From: Clytia hemisphaerica
Lineage: Eukaryota > Cnidaria > Hydrozoa > Leptothecata > Clytiidae
DNA length: 64,000 nucleotides
NCBI GenBank assembly: GCA_902728285.1
Contig: CACVBU010000738.1
Coordinates: forward strand, 2,333,491 to 2,397,490
Direction of reading: 5' to 3'
The position numbers and the translations under genes were made by a program. Positions 24,301 through 39,300 of the stretch are shown here, in pieces. The notes under the pieces were generated by a model. It ran no database searches. It had not been told where the DNA came from and saw only the letters and a list, made by a program, of their open reading frames with translations. How positions within the stretch are numbered: position 1 is the first letter of the stretch; every line of letters starts with the position of its first letter.

Positions 24301-27300
24301 GAGGATGAAAAGACCAAAAAAGAGACCATGTTCCGGTCTGAAAAACCAACTAGAGGTGTTCGAACTAAAGATTTTGAGAGCATTTTGTTTTATTGTCTTT
24401 TATCATAGCATGAAAATGTCACGTCATAAGCACATTTAGAACTAGCAAGCACATGGGAGGGGGTGCCTTGCCTTCCATAAAAGAATAAGAGGTTGGAAAA
24501 ATATTGATTCATAGACACACCAAAACAATTTCGAGCAAATTCATCCCCGTTTACATAATTTATCGTTTTTACCTCTTAGTCGAGGACCACCAAGGTCTTG
24601 GTCGACGTCCATCACATGTTGTGTGTTCGTTTTGTAGTCCGTCACCAACTCTGCACAATGAAATGAAATGAGATTGATTTACTTCTGCATTCCTTCATTG
24701 GGTTAATACAGAGTTCTAAGTTCGAAATGTCTAAAGCAACGTCTTACAAAAGTCAATCAAGTTTCTACAAGGTTACAAAATCAGTAAAAAGGTAATTCTC
24801 TGATGTACTAAGCACTCACTCGGAAATATTCCATGAACTCTATCTTCAACAAGGTAGGTCAACATTTTCCATCAATTTTGAAAATTATTCCCAGGACAAA
24901 TAGTAACGAATTCTTTGAAACGTAAATTTCAAAACAGTTTTAAAAGTGGTTGCAATAAGCACCTTTGAGTATATAATCAAAGTGAATCAAAACCAAACAG
25001 GAACAAGAAAAACTCGGAAGGTTCGAAAGCGAACGATGTTAGCAAATTGATTGCTAATTGACAATTAAAAAGTAGACGAAAAGATCAGTCGATAAATTAC
25101 AGAATTAGAGAGAAAACTGATAAAATAAAAGCCAGCTGCGCATTTTTACTCTGAATCAATCACCCCTTATTGAAAACACCCTGTTTAGGAGGATAATTGA
25201 TATCCGTGAAAATTGTTACAAAATTGCAAAAGATTTGTTTTAAAGTTTTTGTCAGTGAAAATGAATTGCTAAATTGATCACTGTTGGAGAAAGATCGTTC
25301 ACAGTAGGGGACAGATTTCGTAATCTGATCGAAGCTGTTCGATCTGGAGGGAAAGGAAATTCATTTTATTCGAATTAACCTACATCAGAAGATGGAGAGG
25401 AGAATTCACCCATGGTGGAGAGTGCTGCAATCCATATAAGGACATGTTTTTTTTTGACTGTACCAAAATGCCGATTTTCAACCAACCCGGTTCAAATCGG
25501 CACTAACAGAGACAGCTGAACCCTTTCTTATCGTTATTCAAAAATAAAAAAATAGATTAGTAGCTCTGTCCGATACTTTTTGTCCGATCTTAATAGCTTT
25601 TATGGAACTTAAAATATTGCTTGTTGAATCTGGAGTATTTCAGGATGAAAAAAATCATAGTCTATTTCGGATTTATAAAGTCGGCTCTATATTTGGCCTT
25701 TGTCGTGTCCAATTTATATACGAAACTTATATTAGGGTGTAGCTAAAGGATTGAATTTTCACATTGACCTCTTTTTTTTGGAAAAAACCGGAGGAAAATG
25801 GGATCAAATTGATCATTTTTGAAATCTAGGTGCTAATTCTAATCGTATATATTTTTCTGACAACTTTATCTATCGGGGAGGTGATTTGAGATTTGTGTTT
25901 AGTTGATAAGAAAGGAACAAACTAAAGAAAACAGGAATTGTTAAAATGAGTGAAAAATGATTAAAAAAGTCGTGATGATTGTTTTGATCATAACTCACTC
26001 CGGCCTTTAAAAAAATTACTCCTCAGGCTATTTTATGATTTTAGGCTACCTCAGGCACGCATAGAAACCTCCTCAGGACCGAATAATGAGTCATGGAGTG
26101 AGATATGATCCAAAACACTCTATGATTAATTAATCCTGAAATACTCCGAATTTTGAAATTTCAAATAGCTCATTTTAAAGCCCTTCCCAAATCTCAATAC
26201 ATATCAAAATTTTGGGAAAATTCGTCATGCGAATGACGAAATAATTAAAATAAAGTGATTTTCACGATTTTCGAAAACCTGATTTTGGTACAGTAAAAAA
26301 AAAACATGTCCATAAAGAGTCGAGAATTAAACAGCAAGCACTCTTCCCCACAATGCTTCGTCATCAATCCTACAGAGTTTGACCTGCAAGAAGCCACTTA
26401 AGCCGGAAATTATCAACGTTTTTTACAAACAAGTAGCTTTGCTACAAACCTTTATGTTGTTGTTTTGCACGGCCAAGTTCTGCGATGTATTTCTGGATCT
26501 GTCCTTTCTCTGAAGGTTTTGCCTGAAAAAAAAGGGTTAAAAAAAGAATGATTGATGAGATGACTTACAAATAAACCTTATCAGAATCTCTGTTATCACC
26601 CCATAAACTATTATGCTTAAAAAATCGTTCAACAAGCCTTGAGTTAACTTTGATTCAGACCAGAATTAGATTTGTAAAACATTAAAGTTGAAACCAGGCG
26701 GAGATGTGTAAAAAGTCTGTGTAAAGATTTATACAAAGACATTGTGAGCGCAGAAAATTCAAAGAAAAGCAAGAATTCTTGTTTGAACCATGCTTTAGAG
26801 AGCGTACCATCTATGAAGTTGAAATTATTAATAATGAGATAATGATGACATATGTACCTTTCGCCCGTTTGTCTCCATAAATTCGTTTTCAAAATTCGAG
26901 ATGACCCGTTTCAAAGCTGAAAGAAAATAAATTGTTTAAAAGGTGAAACAATACGTGAAGGTAGAGAGTCCATCATTATATTTCTCTAACATCATGCCTG
27001 GAAGTGTTTGGAATTCGAACACAGTTCATTGTGGTGCAAACCTGTGATCTCTGGGGAAAGCACTTAGGCAAATTTGGGTACAGGAACGTGCAGATGATCA
27101 GGGTCGCATTTTTAGGCTCTGACTGAAGACCTATCATATGAACGCAACTTAGTCCGACTTTCTGCCCCATGCCTATTATAATTGCTTAAGTAGGGAGAAA
27201 GTGGTCACAAAGCTGGCAATTTAAGTCTTTGCTTGAAAAAGGTTAAAAGAAGTCATTGCATTGACGTCAGAAGGGACAATACATTGGCTTTAGACTGCCA

Positions 27301-30300
27301 ACTTTTTGCCCACTTTGATTCACAATTAGAATAGGAAGGGCGAAAAGTGTGTCGTCAAAACTTGAGCTCATAATGCGCTAGGCTTGAAAAGTAAAAAATA
27401 TTCTAAAAAATATTCTCAAAGACATTCTTACATGAAATCCGTTTCTTCAGTTCTCCAGGTGATATCTCTTGCTCTTGTCTATAACAAAATATCATTTGAT
27501 TTTACAAAACTACATCGCAAATATAGTTCTTCTCAGTAACCTTTATATATCCCTGGACCAAGCTATATCAGCAATCTTTGATCGGAGTTTTTTTGGAATT
27601 GGTACCCGAGAAGAAGCCATTGCAATGTTAAAAATTAGCGTCTAACGGCGCTATATCATCAAAAGTATTCGAGGAAAAGTAGATCTAGAGCTCCCGATGC
27701 AATTTTCACCGCCATTAGGGTACCAGTTTCAAAAATCTCCGATCAAAGATTTTTGGTTGGCCGGGATTGAGTAACTTGGTCCAGGGATATATAAAGGTCA
27801 GTGGTTCTTCTTAGTGCTAAAAGTGCTCGATGATATCTCAGAGCATAGTACATATCTTTCTCATATGTACTAAACTCAGAGCTGTTCATCAAACTGTTGT
27901 AGAGAGTTGTAGATTATGGTACTTAAAGTTTCATTGAATGTGACTTGCTTTTGTATTTTATTTGGTTGATGATTATCGAGTTTTTATGTATTCGAGATAA
28001 ATCGAAAGAGATATGGTTTAAAGCAAAGTTGACATTTCCCCAAATTGCCGTCCACTTTGCTCGACAACGGTAAAAATATCAAGATACCGTCGTCTGCTTA
28101 GGTGAGCAAAGGCGATATAGATAGAGCCGTACATCAACTGTCGACTTTGTTTTACGTCGACTTCACTTACTATCGCCCTCGATATCCTCCGATACATAAA
28201 CTAGCTATTGTTGTCCGTTCGGACGGTATGAAACTTTAAGTACAAAAATCTACAAGTCTAATTCTACAATCTAGTCTAATTAAAACTACATCTAAGTAGA
28301 ACTAGACGAAGAACATAAGATCACATAACAAGAGAATTTCAAAAACAGACTTGTAATAAAAGGATGTCGGTCTTCTCTGATAGTTTTTTCGAATGGTAAG
28401 AGAGAGAAATATAAAAACGCAATATGTTTCCCTGAATTTCATTATCTGTTACTTAGAGTAGTGAAACCTGAAAAGATTCCTTGCGAATAATAACAAGATG
28501 GAATGTGAACTTTCGTAAATATCTTATATATGGTTTATCGAGAATACACGAGAAAATGTTATATCCGAAGAAAACATAGAAGTTTCATTCGAAGCCTCGT
28601 AGTGAACTGATTTCTAACATTTTAGCAAAATCTTTGAAATTTTTTTTTGAAAATTTTCGTGATATAGACCAACAAGATCGGATGACGTAATTGTGATAAC
28701 GTACCGTAAATTTCAACTAAAATCCGGTATCCAGTATTTAAATTTGCTCCCAATTAATTCACATTTTGACATACTTTTCCAATAGAGAAATCACCCCTTA
28801 AGCAAATTACTGCAATTTCAATTCGAACTATTAAACCATCCGAATGGAGGTGTATACCTTTCATTCATCGTGTTATGATTTCTGCCGGTGATTTGGTCAT
28901 CGCGTTTCTGTTGAAGTTCGAGACGTTCCATTGACTGTTTATAAAGAGAAAATAAATAAGAAATTATTATGACTTCTCTCAATTTCTAACTATACACTCT
29001 TTGTTTCGAACTGAAATCTTGGCCCCGTTTGTGGGTGCTAGAGACTTAAAACGCGTTTTTTCAACCCCGGGTTGGGATAAGGTTGGACAAAGTCTAATTA
29101 CTGTTGTAATATACCAATCTTTTCATCGTATCCCATCTTAAACTGTACACATTTCTCATTATTTCAAACTTTGAAATTGGTGTACCAGGAAGCCCCTAAA
29201 ATCATCAGATTCGTCGGATTCGTCGATATTTTAGGTGTATAGCACAGTACTCTAGGTTTTTTGAGACAATCTTTCGATTCTTTTGACATGAACAGAACAT
29301 TGGAAGGGAGTGTGGATTCGGACCGAGAACCTCTGGTTTGAGACACTGACGCCTTGATGTCCATTCGGTCATCTCTCCTTTCACATCGAAAAAACTACAC
29401 TGGAGTCTCCTTAACTCGAACCTCTATAACTCGAATGTCTAGGCAAAGTTCCCTTCATTTAACAATGCCTTATAAACCTTACTCCATAACTCGAACAAAT
29501 TTGTGTTCCTCGTGCGTGTGTGAAGTTATGGAGACTCAACTGTATTTCTAATTTTTAATTACTGTATTTACCGGTGTCATTGGTTCTCTCTTATTTGGTT
29601 GGTTCTTGTTAGGTAAAGAATAGATGGTATCGCCCTGCTGTGGAGTGTTGGAAGTGTTTCCGACGGAGGGTCGCCTCGTTTCCCGATAATCGTCGGAGCT
29701 CGTCGATTCTCTATAAACGAAAAATCTGAATTTCAAAAAAATGGATTTACTTGCAACCAGAATGAAGATATCTTAACTTTATCCAAACGTTAACTAACTT
29801 GTTGATGAACAGTAACGGCCTCAAATTTGGCATCAGTTGACAGGCTTTATCATGTTTATATACAAATAAAAAAATGGTCTAATACAGTTGATTCCCTCTA
29901 ATTCCATCTTCAGGGACCGGGATTTTTTTTCGAAATAGAGAAAAATTTGAATCACGGAAAGTATCTGGCTGAGGGGACGAATATTTTAGTTCGAATTGTA
30001 TAATAGAAAGATTATCGAAAGATTTGAATTATAGAGGTTCGAATTAGAGAGATTTGACTGTAAATAATAGTTTAAAACAAATTAGGGCATCAAACCTTGC
30101 AGCAGAGCGTCGATTTATAGAAGGTGGTCTTCGTTTTTGCGATGGTGCGCGACGGTGCGTTAACTGAGAGAAAAGCAGATATAATTAAGTAAAAAAGTCT
30201 TTGCAACCACAATGGAGAGCGACCTGAAGGCTCTACTCCTTCTTCTTGACTACACAGAAAAAACGAAGTTGATAAGGTGAGCTACAAAATAGAATGTCTA

Positions 30301-33300
30301 TCCGAAGTGTAGCAAAGAAGTGCTGTTTTTTTGTAAGGGAGGGCTTAAATATCACCCGTTATTACCAGGTTAACATAGGCCATTTCACAGTCGAAAAGAA
30401 TTACGGGTAATCAGGACTGATAGGTACTCAAAATGGTACTTGATGCCTCTCTGCTTGATGCTTAGCAATTAAGAGAAGGATCAAGGGTAAGCGGAGAAAT
30501 CCAGAGAGAAATAGTGGCGCCCTCCCCTACCTTCGGCTAAATAGCTATCGAAAGAGGAGCCTTCGGGTTGTCTTCGACTGCGGTCGCAGACTTACTTAGG
30601 ACTGATGGGCCTTTTCATAAATCCCTTGAGTCTTCAAGTGTTACATGTTGAAAATGAGGTAAGCGTTGCTCGTGACGTAATTTATGAAAAGGTCTATTGC
30701 GCCCCCATTACGGCTTCTCGTTGGTTTAACGCAAAAACCTCTAAAAATCTGGCCCAACAGAAAGTCGTTATCAGAGCGCGGTGGTCCTGATTACCCATGA
30801 TTCTTTGCGACCGTGATATGTCATATACGGCTAACTAGAGAGTTTACCCTCCAACACGTACCGATTGTAGAGGTTGTTTTCCGGACGTTTGAATGAAATC
30901 CAAGTCTTTGTCCGTCACGTTCGACTGAAGAAGAAGAAAAAGAATGGCGATTAAGAATCCACAAGCTTAACAGCGATCTACCAACAACGAGTTGGTATAA
31001 ACGAAGCAAGAAAGAAAATACCCTAAAGTGAGAGCTTTAAGCCAAACAATTATGATCTTTAGCAGTGAAAAAAATGATGGTCAGAGAAGCATCCACGTTG
31101 TATAAAGAGAATTCAGGACACTTTTTACGCGTTACCGAAGCACTTTCAGTAGTGTCTTTTATAATAACTCCACCACGAATGGGATTTATGCAAAATCTCT
31201 GAACGTCATCTGACGTACGTCATATAGTCACAAAAGTGGCAATCATAAATTATTGAAACTTTGCACCAAATAATTTGAAAATCTCCCAGAGACTCTGAAT
31301 AGTTTGATGCAATGGAACAGCAATTTCAACACAATGCTTTGTACCGTATATAATTTACTGTAAATAACTTTATTAGTTCATAATACTCAAGATTCTCTTG
31401 GACAAATGAATTCTTACCATACTCGGTTGTATAGGCGTTGGACCACTTCTCGTTTTCTGAAAAAGTGACAGAATATAAAACAGTCAATTTTGGATAAAAA
31501 TCAATCTAAATAGAACGTAAGTCGGAGTTTTACAACCATTTTTACTTCGAAGGTATGCCCGCAATTTTGGGTGTTTCCATAAAAATCCAAAAATGTTTGA
31601 AATAAATATTTTGGTAAAGGCTTACATCAAGCTCTTTGCTGATACCAATCAACGCAAAAGAAGGCATCCTGTATAGCTTTCGATGAATAATTTTTCCAAA
31701 GACTTGTAATGTTAAAGTGTTTGTTTGAACAAATTTATGTATCTATTCCTTTTTCCTGTGAATTTTGCAAGGCGATTCTAATACAACGTATCTCTCTCAA
31801 AACTTCACCAAAATACACGCTTCTTTATAAGAACAATTTTATAAGAACACGAGGCTGAAAATTGGCCAAAACATAGGAACTAATTAAGACCAATCCTGAG
31901 CGTCTGGTTTACGAGAATATTAAAAGGTTATAACAGATTTTAAGTTCTTAAACAAAGAAACTTAGCGTAAGATTATTTAAGCCTGCAAATTTCAAAAAAA
32001 AAAAAAAAACCAAGCCTGGGCCAAAATATATTACTGGTTCATGAAAAAAGCGTGTGTTTTACCGTATTTTCATCATTCGCGTTCAATTTTAGCTCAGAAA
32101 AAACCTCAAGAGTCTAAAATATGACCAATTGCAAATCTATTCGAGAGAGAAATTGGACAAACACACTATGATGAACTCAACAGCTAAAAAGGTTAAGCAG
32201 TGATTAATAGCTTTAGTCTTTTCATCTGGAACTAAGAATCATATCGCACTAACTATTAAATCATATTATCAAAGATTAAGAATAACACCTTGTATATTGT
32301 TAGAAGAGTTGGACAGGTATCAGGTGATGCCGCCCCTTGTACCCTATTTGGTATTGATTAGCTTCGGCTAAGTATATTTACGAAAGGAACATAAATTATT
32401 ACAAAAAATGTTAGAATTTTCGGCTTTTTATTTCCGAATATCAAATAACGCATTTCAGTCACACAATCAAACCTTTAAAATCAACTTTTTGACTAGTAGG
32501 GTATCGATAGTTTTTAAAGTCTTTCCTTGGCTATCCAACACAAACACTGAGTAGGTAGGTAAGCAAGAAAATGTATTCAGGTGGTGACTGTCCGCAGAGA
32601 CGGAGTAGTGAGGGAGTCTATCCCCTTTTCTATTTACGGTAGACTTGAGAGGTGGAGCATCACACCTTCTCTCAGCTCCCAGTAACTTAACGCCTAGATC
32701 AGATTACCCTATCTAAGCTACTCATTCGCGGAGGACCGGGGATCGAACCCACAATCTTACGGTCGAATGCTCTACAGTGTTGCAACTAGGTTTTGTGAAT
32801 ATGGACGGAAACCTTAGGATTAGATGGTCATTTGAACCAAAAACCCTCTTACTGGCAAGACGGAAATGATATATTTGTATCTCAACTGGACCCGCCGTCT
32901 ACAGACGGAAAAGTTGGAACACTGGCTCTACTAACTGAGCTACTAGGCTACCACTAACTGAAGTCTTCTTTAAATCTACTGAAACACTTGCTCAATACTG
33001 TATGCTATCTTCTTTAGCTAATACACTTTTAAAATACATGTAAACAGATGAAGCAAAAAATGTAAGATAAAATAAACATGGCATTGAATCTGATGCTAAT
33101 CAAATCTCATTAGTAAATATATACGATATAAGGACATTGCAGAATCTTGTTGACAATCTGTCATTTTTTATAAGAACAGATATTTATCTACCTCACTGGA
33201 AAGACTCATTGGGAATCCGTATCCCCCTGTGATTTGTTGATGAGAAGAGGTACCTTAGTACAAGGCCGCTAAATAAAGTATTGGACAATGACCAGTTATA

Positions 33301-36300
33301 TTGAAGTAGTTAAAATAATACATATTTTCAAGATCAAGTCTTAGGACTTTCACTCGTGATTTCTTATAACTGGGTGCAAAAATGGATCAGAACTTGCTGC
33401 AACTTGTGAATAAAAAAAAGTTTTTAAAACTCTATAAAAGGCAATCGTATATACGACCATGCATTAATTCACACCATCTCAAAATATGCAGTAAGTCTAC
33501 TTTATCGCAAATATTTTCCATACGCCATCTATCTATAGGATACCAGAAACTAAGGAGTTAAATGAACAACTTTTATATTCCCGCATTGGACTAACTATCT
33601 AACCTAAAACCGTCCAAAGTTGAAGAATTTTTAAGATCGCCGCATTATTGATTTGATAAGCGAGAGGAATGATCAAGTTCAGCGATATATCACAATGATA
33701 GTGAAGTACTTGATTCCGTAATTCCGCCAATTTATCTCCAATTTCCGTCAAACCGTTTAAAAATGAACCGAAATTCCGCCACCGAAAATTCCTTTGAAAT
33801 TCAAGAATTTTGTCAAAAATTCCGTGAATTTTGAATATTTTTTGCTAACTCCGAAATTCCGCAAAACCTAATTAATTGCTAAATTCCGTTTTCCCGCACT
33901 AATTTTCCGTTGAGCCAAATTTCCACCACTCCGTCCGAAAAAGGGCCGATTCCGCTCCTCCACCAACCATGAACCACCCCCCCCCCCCTAGAAGAACACA
34001 AGACATGATTCGAGACTTACATTAATAAACAACTCCACAATTTGAGGAACTAAAAGCATCACAGCAATTCATAGTCAATTTGAAAAGTTGAAACGAAAAC
34101 AACAACCAGACCAGAGGACAGCCCTGAGGCATGAAACGTTAATCAAAATGTGCAAGGTCAAAAAGATTTTACAGGCAAGTTGTCAAAAGAAAGAAATAAG
34201 ATGAAGTATTAGTTCTATAAACGGAGGTATTTCAAGCTTTCCAGGATTTAGAAATACCATCAGCTTCATAAAGCCACATAAATAGAAACCAGGTATAGGG
34301 ATGTTCTGAGAAAAAGATCATGAGTGGTTTCTACGGACGCACAAGTTGTTAAAAAAATTCCAGAAAGAAAGACAAAATACTTCCTACCTTTTTAAGAGCT
34401 TACAAACTACACATAGTGAACCTTACAATTTTAAAATGCAAGAGTGTTCAAAGCAAAGAGGTCGAAACAAAACACGAGAGCTGGACGTATATCTTTTACA
34501 TTAGAATGGGTGCTTAGCGTCAAAAAGATCATTAAGCCTCTATCAAACTTTTGAAAGTCCTTTCAAAAGAAAAATTGAGCTACAGACAGCTGTTTCATAA
34601 GCAGAAAGACGCTAAACATTAACTTAGAACGCCCAAAATAAGAAAAAAAACCTCCAGTTGAAAAACCTTATGCAACACTTAAAGGCCGGACTCCACTTTC
34701 GCGCGAAATGGGCGACAGTTTTTTTCTTAACCTTTTTTGCCTGAAGAAAAGATTACGTCATAAAAATGTTTCGCACGAACAAAAAAAAAGTTGAAGGAAG
34801 TTCTACTTTTTTAATCAGTTACGACAATTTCGACCAATGGAATTGCTTCACTTTTCAACCGACCAATGACCTTACAAAAACGTCAAAAAGTTTTCGCTCA
34901 TGTCGCGCGAAATGGAGACCGGCCTTAAGTCGGGTTAAGTCTTTTTTGCTATCATGTGGAACCCACTCTCAATTATGCTAACCTCATTGTAACAAAGAAG
35001 TGCACACTTAGAGTGAATGGACTTTACATAGATCGCCTAAAAAGCTAAGCTAGTTTGATTCAGCCACTAGGATAAATCTGATGTTAAGTTGTGACTGAAT
35101 AACTAGTATTCCAAGGCAAACTTAAAATCCGTAAAATGTAAAAATCTTTAAAGCGCCGAAAACGCTATATTGCTATTAGCTGTGTGTTCTAGCCTTGTGA
35201 ATACGGGCTTAGTTAACTAGGCTAACATAGAGATAACATTAACATTATCTAATGATAAACTCACCTTTAATGAGTTTTTAGATGATGGTTTAGGTTTCTT
35301 GTTGGGCGTGGGCGTGACATTGGGGTGGGTGGGTGAATCCATGGAGAATTTTTTCACGCGTTCCATGACGGAAGGGTAAACTGCCAGCTCTGTTAAAGAA
35401 ATGATTAAAAAATTATATTTTGAAATCGGGACAGTCTAGTCATTAGTGTATTAGTATTAGAACCAAAGAGGAAGTCAAAAGCACAAGCGTGGTGTAGAGG
35501 CACATTTTCATTTGTTTCATCCAGAATTTTATTTATTTTTAAATGTGACAAGAAGAATCTTCCTTACCATGACTATCGTCTCCACCAGCACTTTCGTGAG
35601 TCTGAGAAAAACAAAAGAAAGTTTATCAATTATACCCAAAGAATGTCCATGGTAACGTAACAGACCAGTACTTTCACTAATTTGAACTTCTATTATTCGA
35701 ATCTTTCTATAATTCGATCAATGTTCTCGGACCCCATCAAGAAGAAGCCCTCTTAAAATACTTTCCATGATTCGTATCTCTGAAGTTCGAACGAATAATA
35801 CGAGTTCGAATTAGCGAGTGTAATCTGCCGTTGATATTGAGTTTGGCTATCATTTGATGTATTTATGCTTAAAAGAGTTAAATTTGCGAATTATTTATCT
35901 TTTTAAAAAGTTGTACCAAAGCACTATTCGATTAAAATGCACTATCGAATTAAATTCAGAATCTTATCTAATACAATTAAGTCTCCATAACTCGAGAACG
36001 CACGGGGAAGAACACTAATCTGTTCGAGTTAGGGAAATTTCGATTTATGGAGATTGGTTTTTAAGGCATTATTAACTGAAGGGACGAGGACACTTGTCCA
36101 AGTAATAGAGGTCCGGGTTAAAGAGACTTCCTCTTGGTTAGTCTTGGTTGGTCCTAGTAGAGCAGAAACCTTACCAGGATTTATAAACCTTTTAAAGAAA
36201 ACTGAAACAGGGTACCCCGAATTTGGGGTAACTCTCGAACGGGAATTTTATACACGATTAGAAACCTCTATATCAAAACATATCAGAGAGGATGCGTGCA

Positions 36301-39300
36301 GCCCTGAGGAGAGGAGAGGTGCCGCGGTATAGTGGTCATCAACCTTGGATCCTGCACCTGAAACCAAGGTTCGTTTCTCACAAAATTGATAGTTAATTTA
36401 TGGAAATCCCAGAAACATAATAAATGCCGAAAACACACCTCGAAATCTTTTGCCATAAATACACAAAAAATTATGAAAGGTTCAGAAAAAGTGTTTTAGA
36501 CATAGTGTTTTCAGGGTTTTCGGGAATTTTTTGACATAAAAAGTTCGCATAATAGCCTGCTGTAACTAAACCAAATAGAGAGAAAGAGATAGATAGATAA
36601 GAAATGCTTACCCGATCGTTCGTTTCGATGGATTCTGTGGATGAGATCAACATACCGGGACCAAATAAATGCTCCTTGACTGTTGATGATATGGTATTGT
36701 TCACCAGTCTAAAAGAATATTGGAACAATGACTGACTGTTTACTGACATTCTGTCAATCCAATGGTCGGATCAAAGTTCCTAAAATTTGAGCACCACGGC
36801 TGGAAGACTGTCCACTATAGCTCAAAACTCTCGCGGTTGACAAGCACAGGAGAAGCATTGCATTGCTATTATTAAACGATAAGAATTCTGACGAAGATCT
36901 TTTTAAAAAAATTTACGTCAGAACTTTTTTAGAACATGTTTAGATTCATAAAAAGGCATGGCGTGGCATTTTTCGACTTTCGACAAAGCAGTAAACTTCA
37001 GAGAAGAGATCGAGCAACGAAGAGAATTGGTGTTGCTCTAACTATCTGTTTTAATGCAAAATGAACAGAGGCTTACTGTTTACTAAGAGGTGATGATAGA
37101 TGTGTGTACGATGAAGGCGAACGACTTCGTTCCGGCTCCGTTTGGCTGAAAAGGATAACAAATGTACTTATTTAAATCATTTTAGACACAAACATTTTTC
37201 TCAAAATTGAATTTATTAGGGTAAACGTTTTATGAGCTATAAGAGACGATAACGTGAAAACTCAGATTTGACTTGTGCTTTGCGCAGAAAAAAGTTCACG
37301 GTGAAATTTTTTCCGCACAAAGCATTGTGGGGAATTCTCGGGGGTCAAATATGAGTTTTCACCTGAAGCCGATATCGTCTATTGGGTACCTATTATAGAC
37401 AAGGTTAAATCATTATAAGACTTCTGGTTGATAATCGATTGGAATGGAACATGGACTAAATACAAACTGTAACAGCCTTGAAGGGCATTAAAATAGGTTA
37501 CGGTATCATGTAGAAGTAGGAGTACCAGTGAAAGAGTAAGCTATTTAGCGATAGGTTAGTAGCTTTATATTCACAAAAATTCATCGAAATTTCAGTGCAG
37601 CAGAACTCTTTTCTAACTAAAATAGATTGATGTTTTTTTCAAAGCAAATGAATTGTCAAGTGAATAGGATAGGCAGCGATGCTAACCTTCAGGATTTTTT
37701 TCAGGAGGTTTTTTTACAATCAAGATAGACATGCAAAGATAATCATCACTATAAACCAACCATCAGAGGTTTTATTGACATCACATTAGAAGCTAATTAT
37801 ATAAGTAATGACGAAAAAACGTGCATTTATCACTAAGCTTTAAAACGTGCTTTGTCGTATCTTTTATAACAGCTTCGTAAGCACTTTTTCATTTTTACGA
37901 AATAAAACAATATTGCTGTTCTAAGAAAGTGTTCTCATTTCGAATATTGGTTGATGTATGTTAGTAACTGAGATATTATATTAGAGTCTGGTTAGTTGTG
38001 ATTTGGTAGAAAAACATGGTTTGGAATAAAATTTTAACTGTCAATATTATAAAAACGATGGCTGAAATACGATTTTGCAGATGCCAATACTAAATTAAAG
38101 CTTCAACAACAACCATCCTTTAGGAAAAAAGTCACACATTAGAATTATTAGCGTGTTGATGTATTTGAACTTTTGCCGATTGGCGATTTTGAAGAAACCT
38201 GCGGTTCTGACCCACAAAATCGAGGACGGTAAAAGTGCTGATATACCGTCTGAGGACAGTTGATTACGATCTAGGAAAATTAGAAGCTTACTGTCGCAGA
38301 TACATCAACTCGCTATAGTTATGTTATAAGAAGTTGTTTCTTACTTTCTTTTCTTGGCTGAGTTGGTCCTTTGAGCTCTCACAGAATCGTGTCTAGGGCT
38401 TCTCCTATTACTACTGGTAGTTCGTTTAGGACTCCTGGCAGAATTACTCCTTCGAGGGCTCTTATCCATACGGTCTTCCGAGGAGAGATTAGAGCCAAGA
38501 TACAATGGTGGTTCTGGTATGGATTGCTAATGAAGATGAAGTAAATTTTACATTGATACGTTCTCCCTATTATATCTCGAGTTAGTTCATCTAATGTTTC
38601 CAGCTCATCCAAATAGAGACTTATACTTATGCATAATTTTGCGTTCTTTTAATGTAGGGGTGGTACAGTCACTTTCGGTCGGAGCTGTGGATGGCGAAAT
38701 TTGTCGTTCTTTGATAGTTAGGGTTAGGGTTAAGGTTTGTCGTTCTTTAAGTCGCTTTCAATAGTTAATTGTCGTTCTTTTTGAATGGTCTGGAAATGTT
38801 AGATGAACATTCTCTATAGCACGCATGGCAAGAATGTATGAGGGATATTGATTGGTGTTGGAGGGATATTGATTGGTGTTGAAGGGATATTACGCAAGAA
38901 AGTAAAGCAAACATGACAATAAAAGTTTTCCACTATAGCTTGAGACATGAATTTCTTTATTCTAAGTAACTTAAAGCCTTGGGAATCGCTGTGACCTTAA
39001 AAGCTACATATAGTCTATTAGAACTGTATTAATATTGTAAGATTGCAGCTCAAAATTTAAATTCAATTTCTGGTCTTACCGAGCTTCCATCCTTCTTCAT
39101 CTTTTTGGTATCATAATATGCAACAGGTTTCTCAGGAATAGATCTAAAAATTAATAGAGAATACTTTGATAAAGAAATGAAATACTGGCAAACCACTGAC
39201 CTTTATATGTCCCTGGACCAAGCTATATCCACCATTTTTGATCAGAGTATTTTTTGCAATTGGTACCCCAGAAGAAGCTATTGCAATGTTAAAAATTAAC

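Noticed and set aside
32735-32800. Functional tRNA gene from the GGTTCGATCCC B box
   Set aside because: The A box is 150 bp too far because of an inserted MITE, and the acceptor stem is missing; it is a SINE head.
33192-33226. 35-nt candidate FAM13 exon (GYGFPMSLSSE) with AG and GT borders
   Set aside because: Its length breaks the phase between the exons at 35265 and 31418, which join correctly without it.
38717-38736. True telomere or chromosome end
   Set aside because: Only about two and a half TTAGGG units inside an intron with unrelated sequence on both sides.
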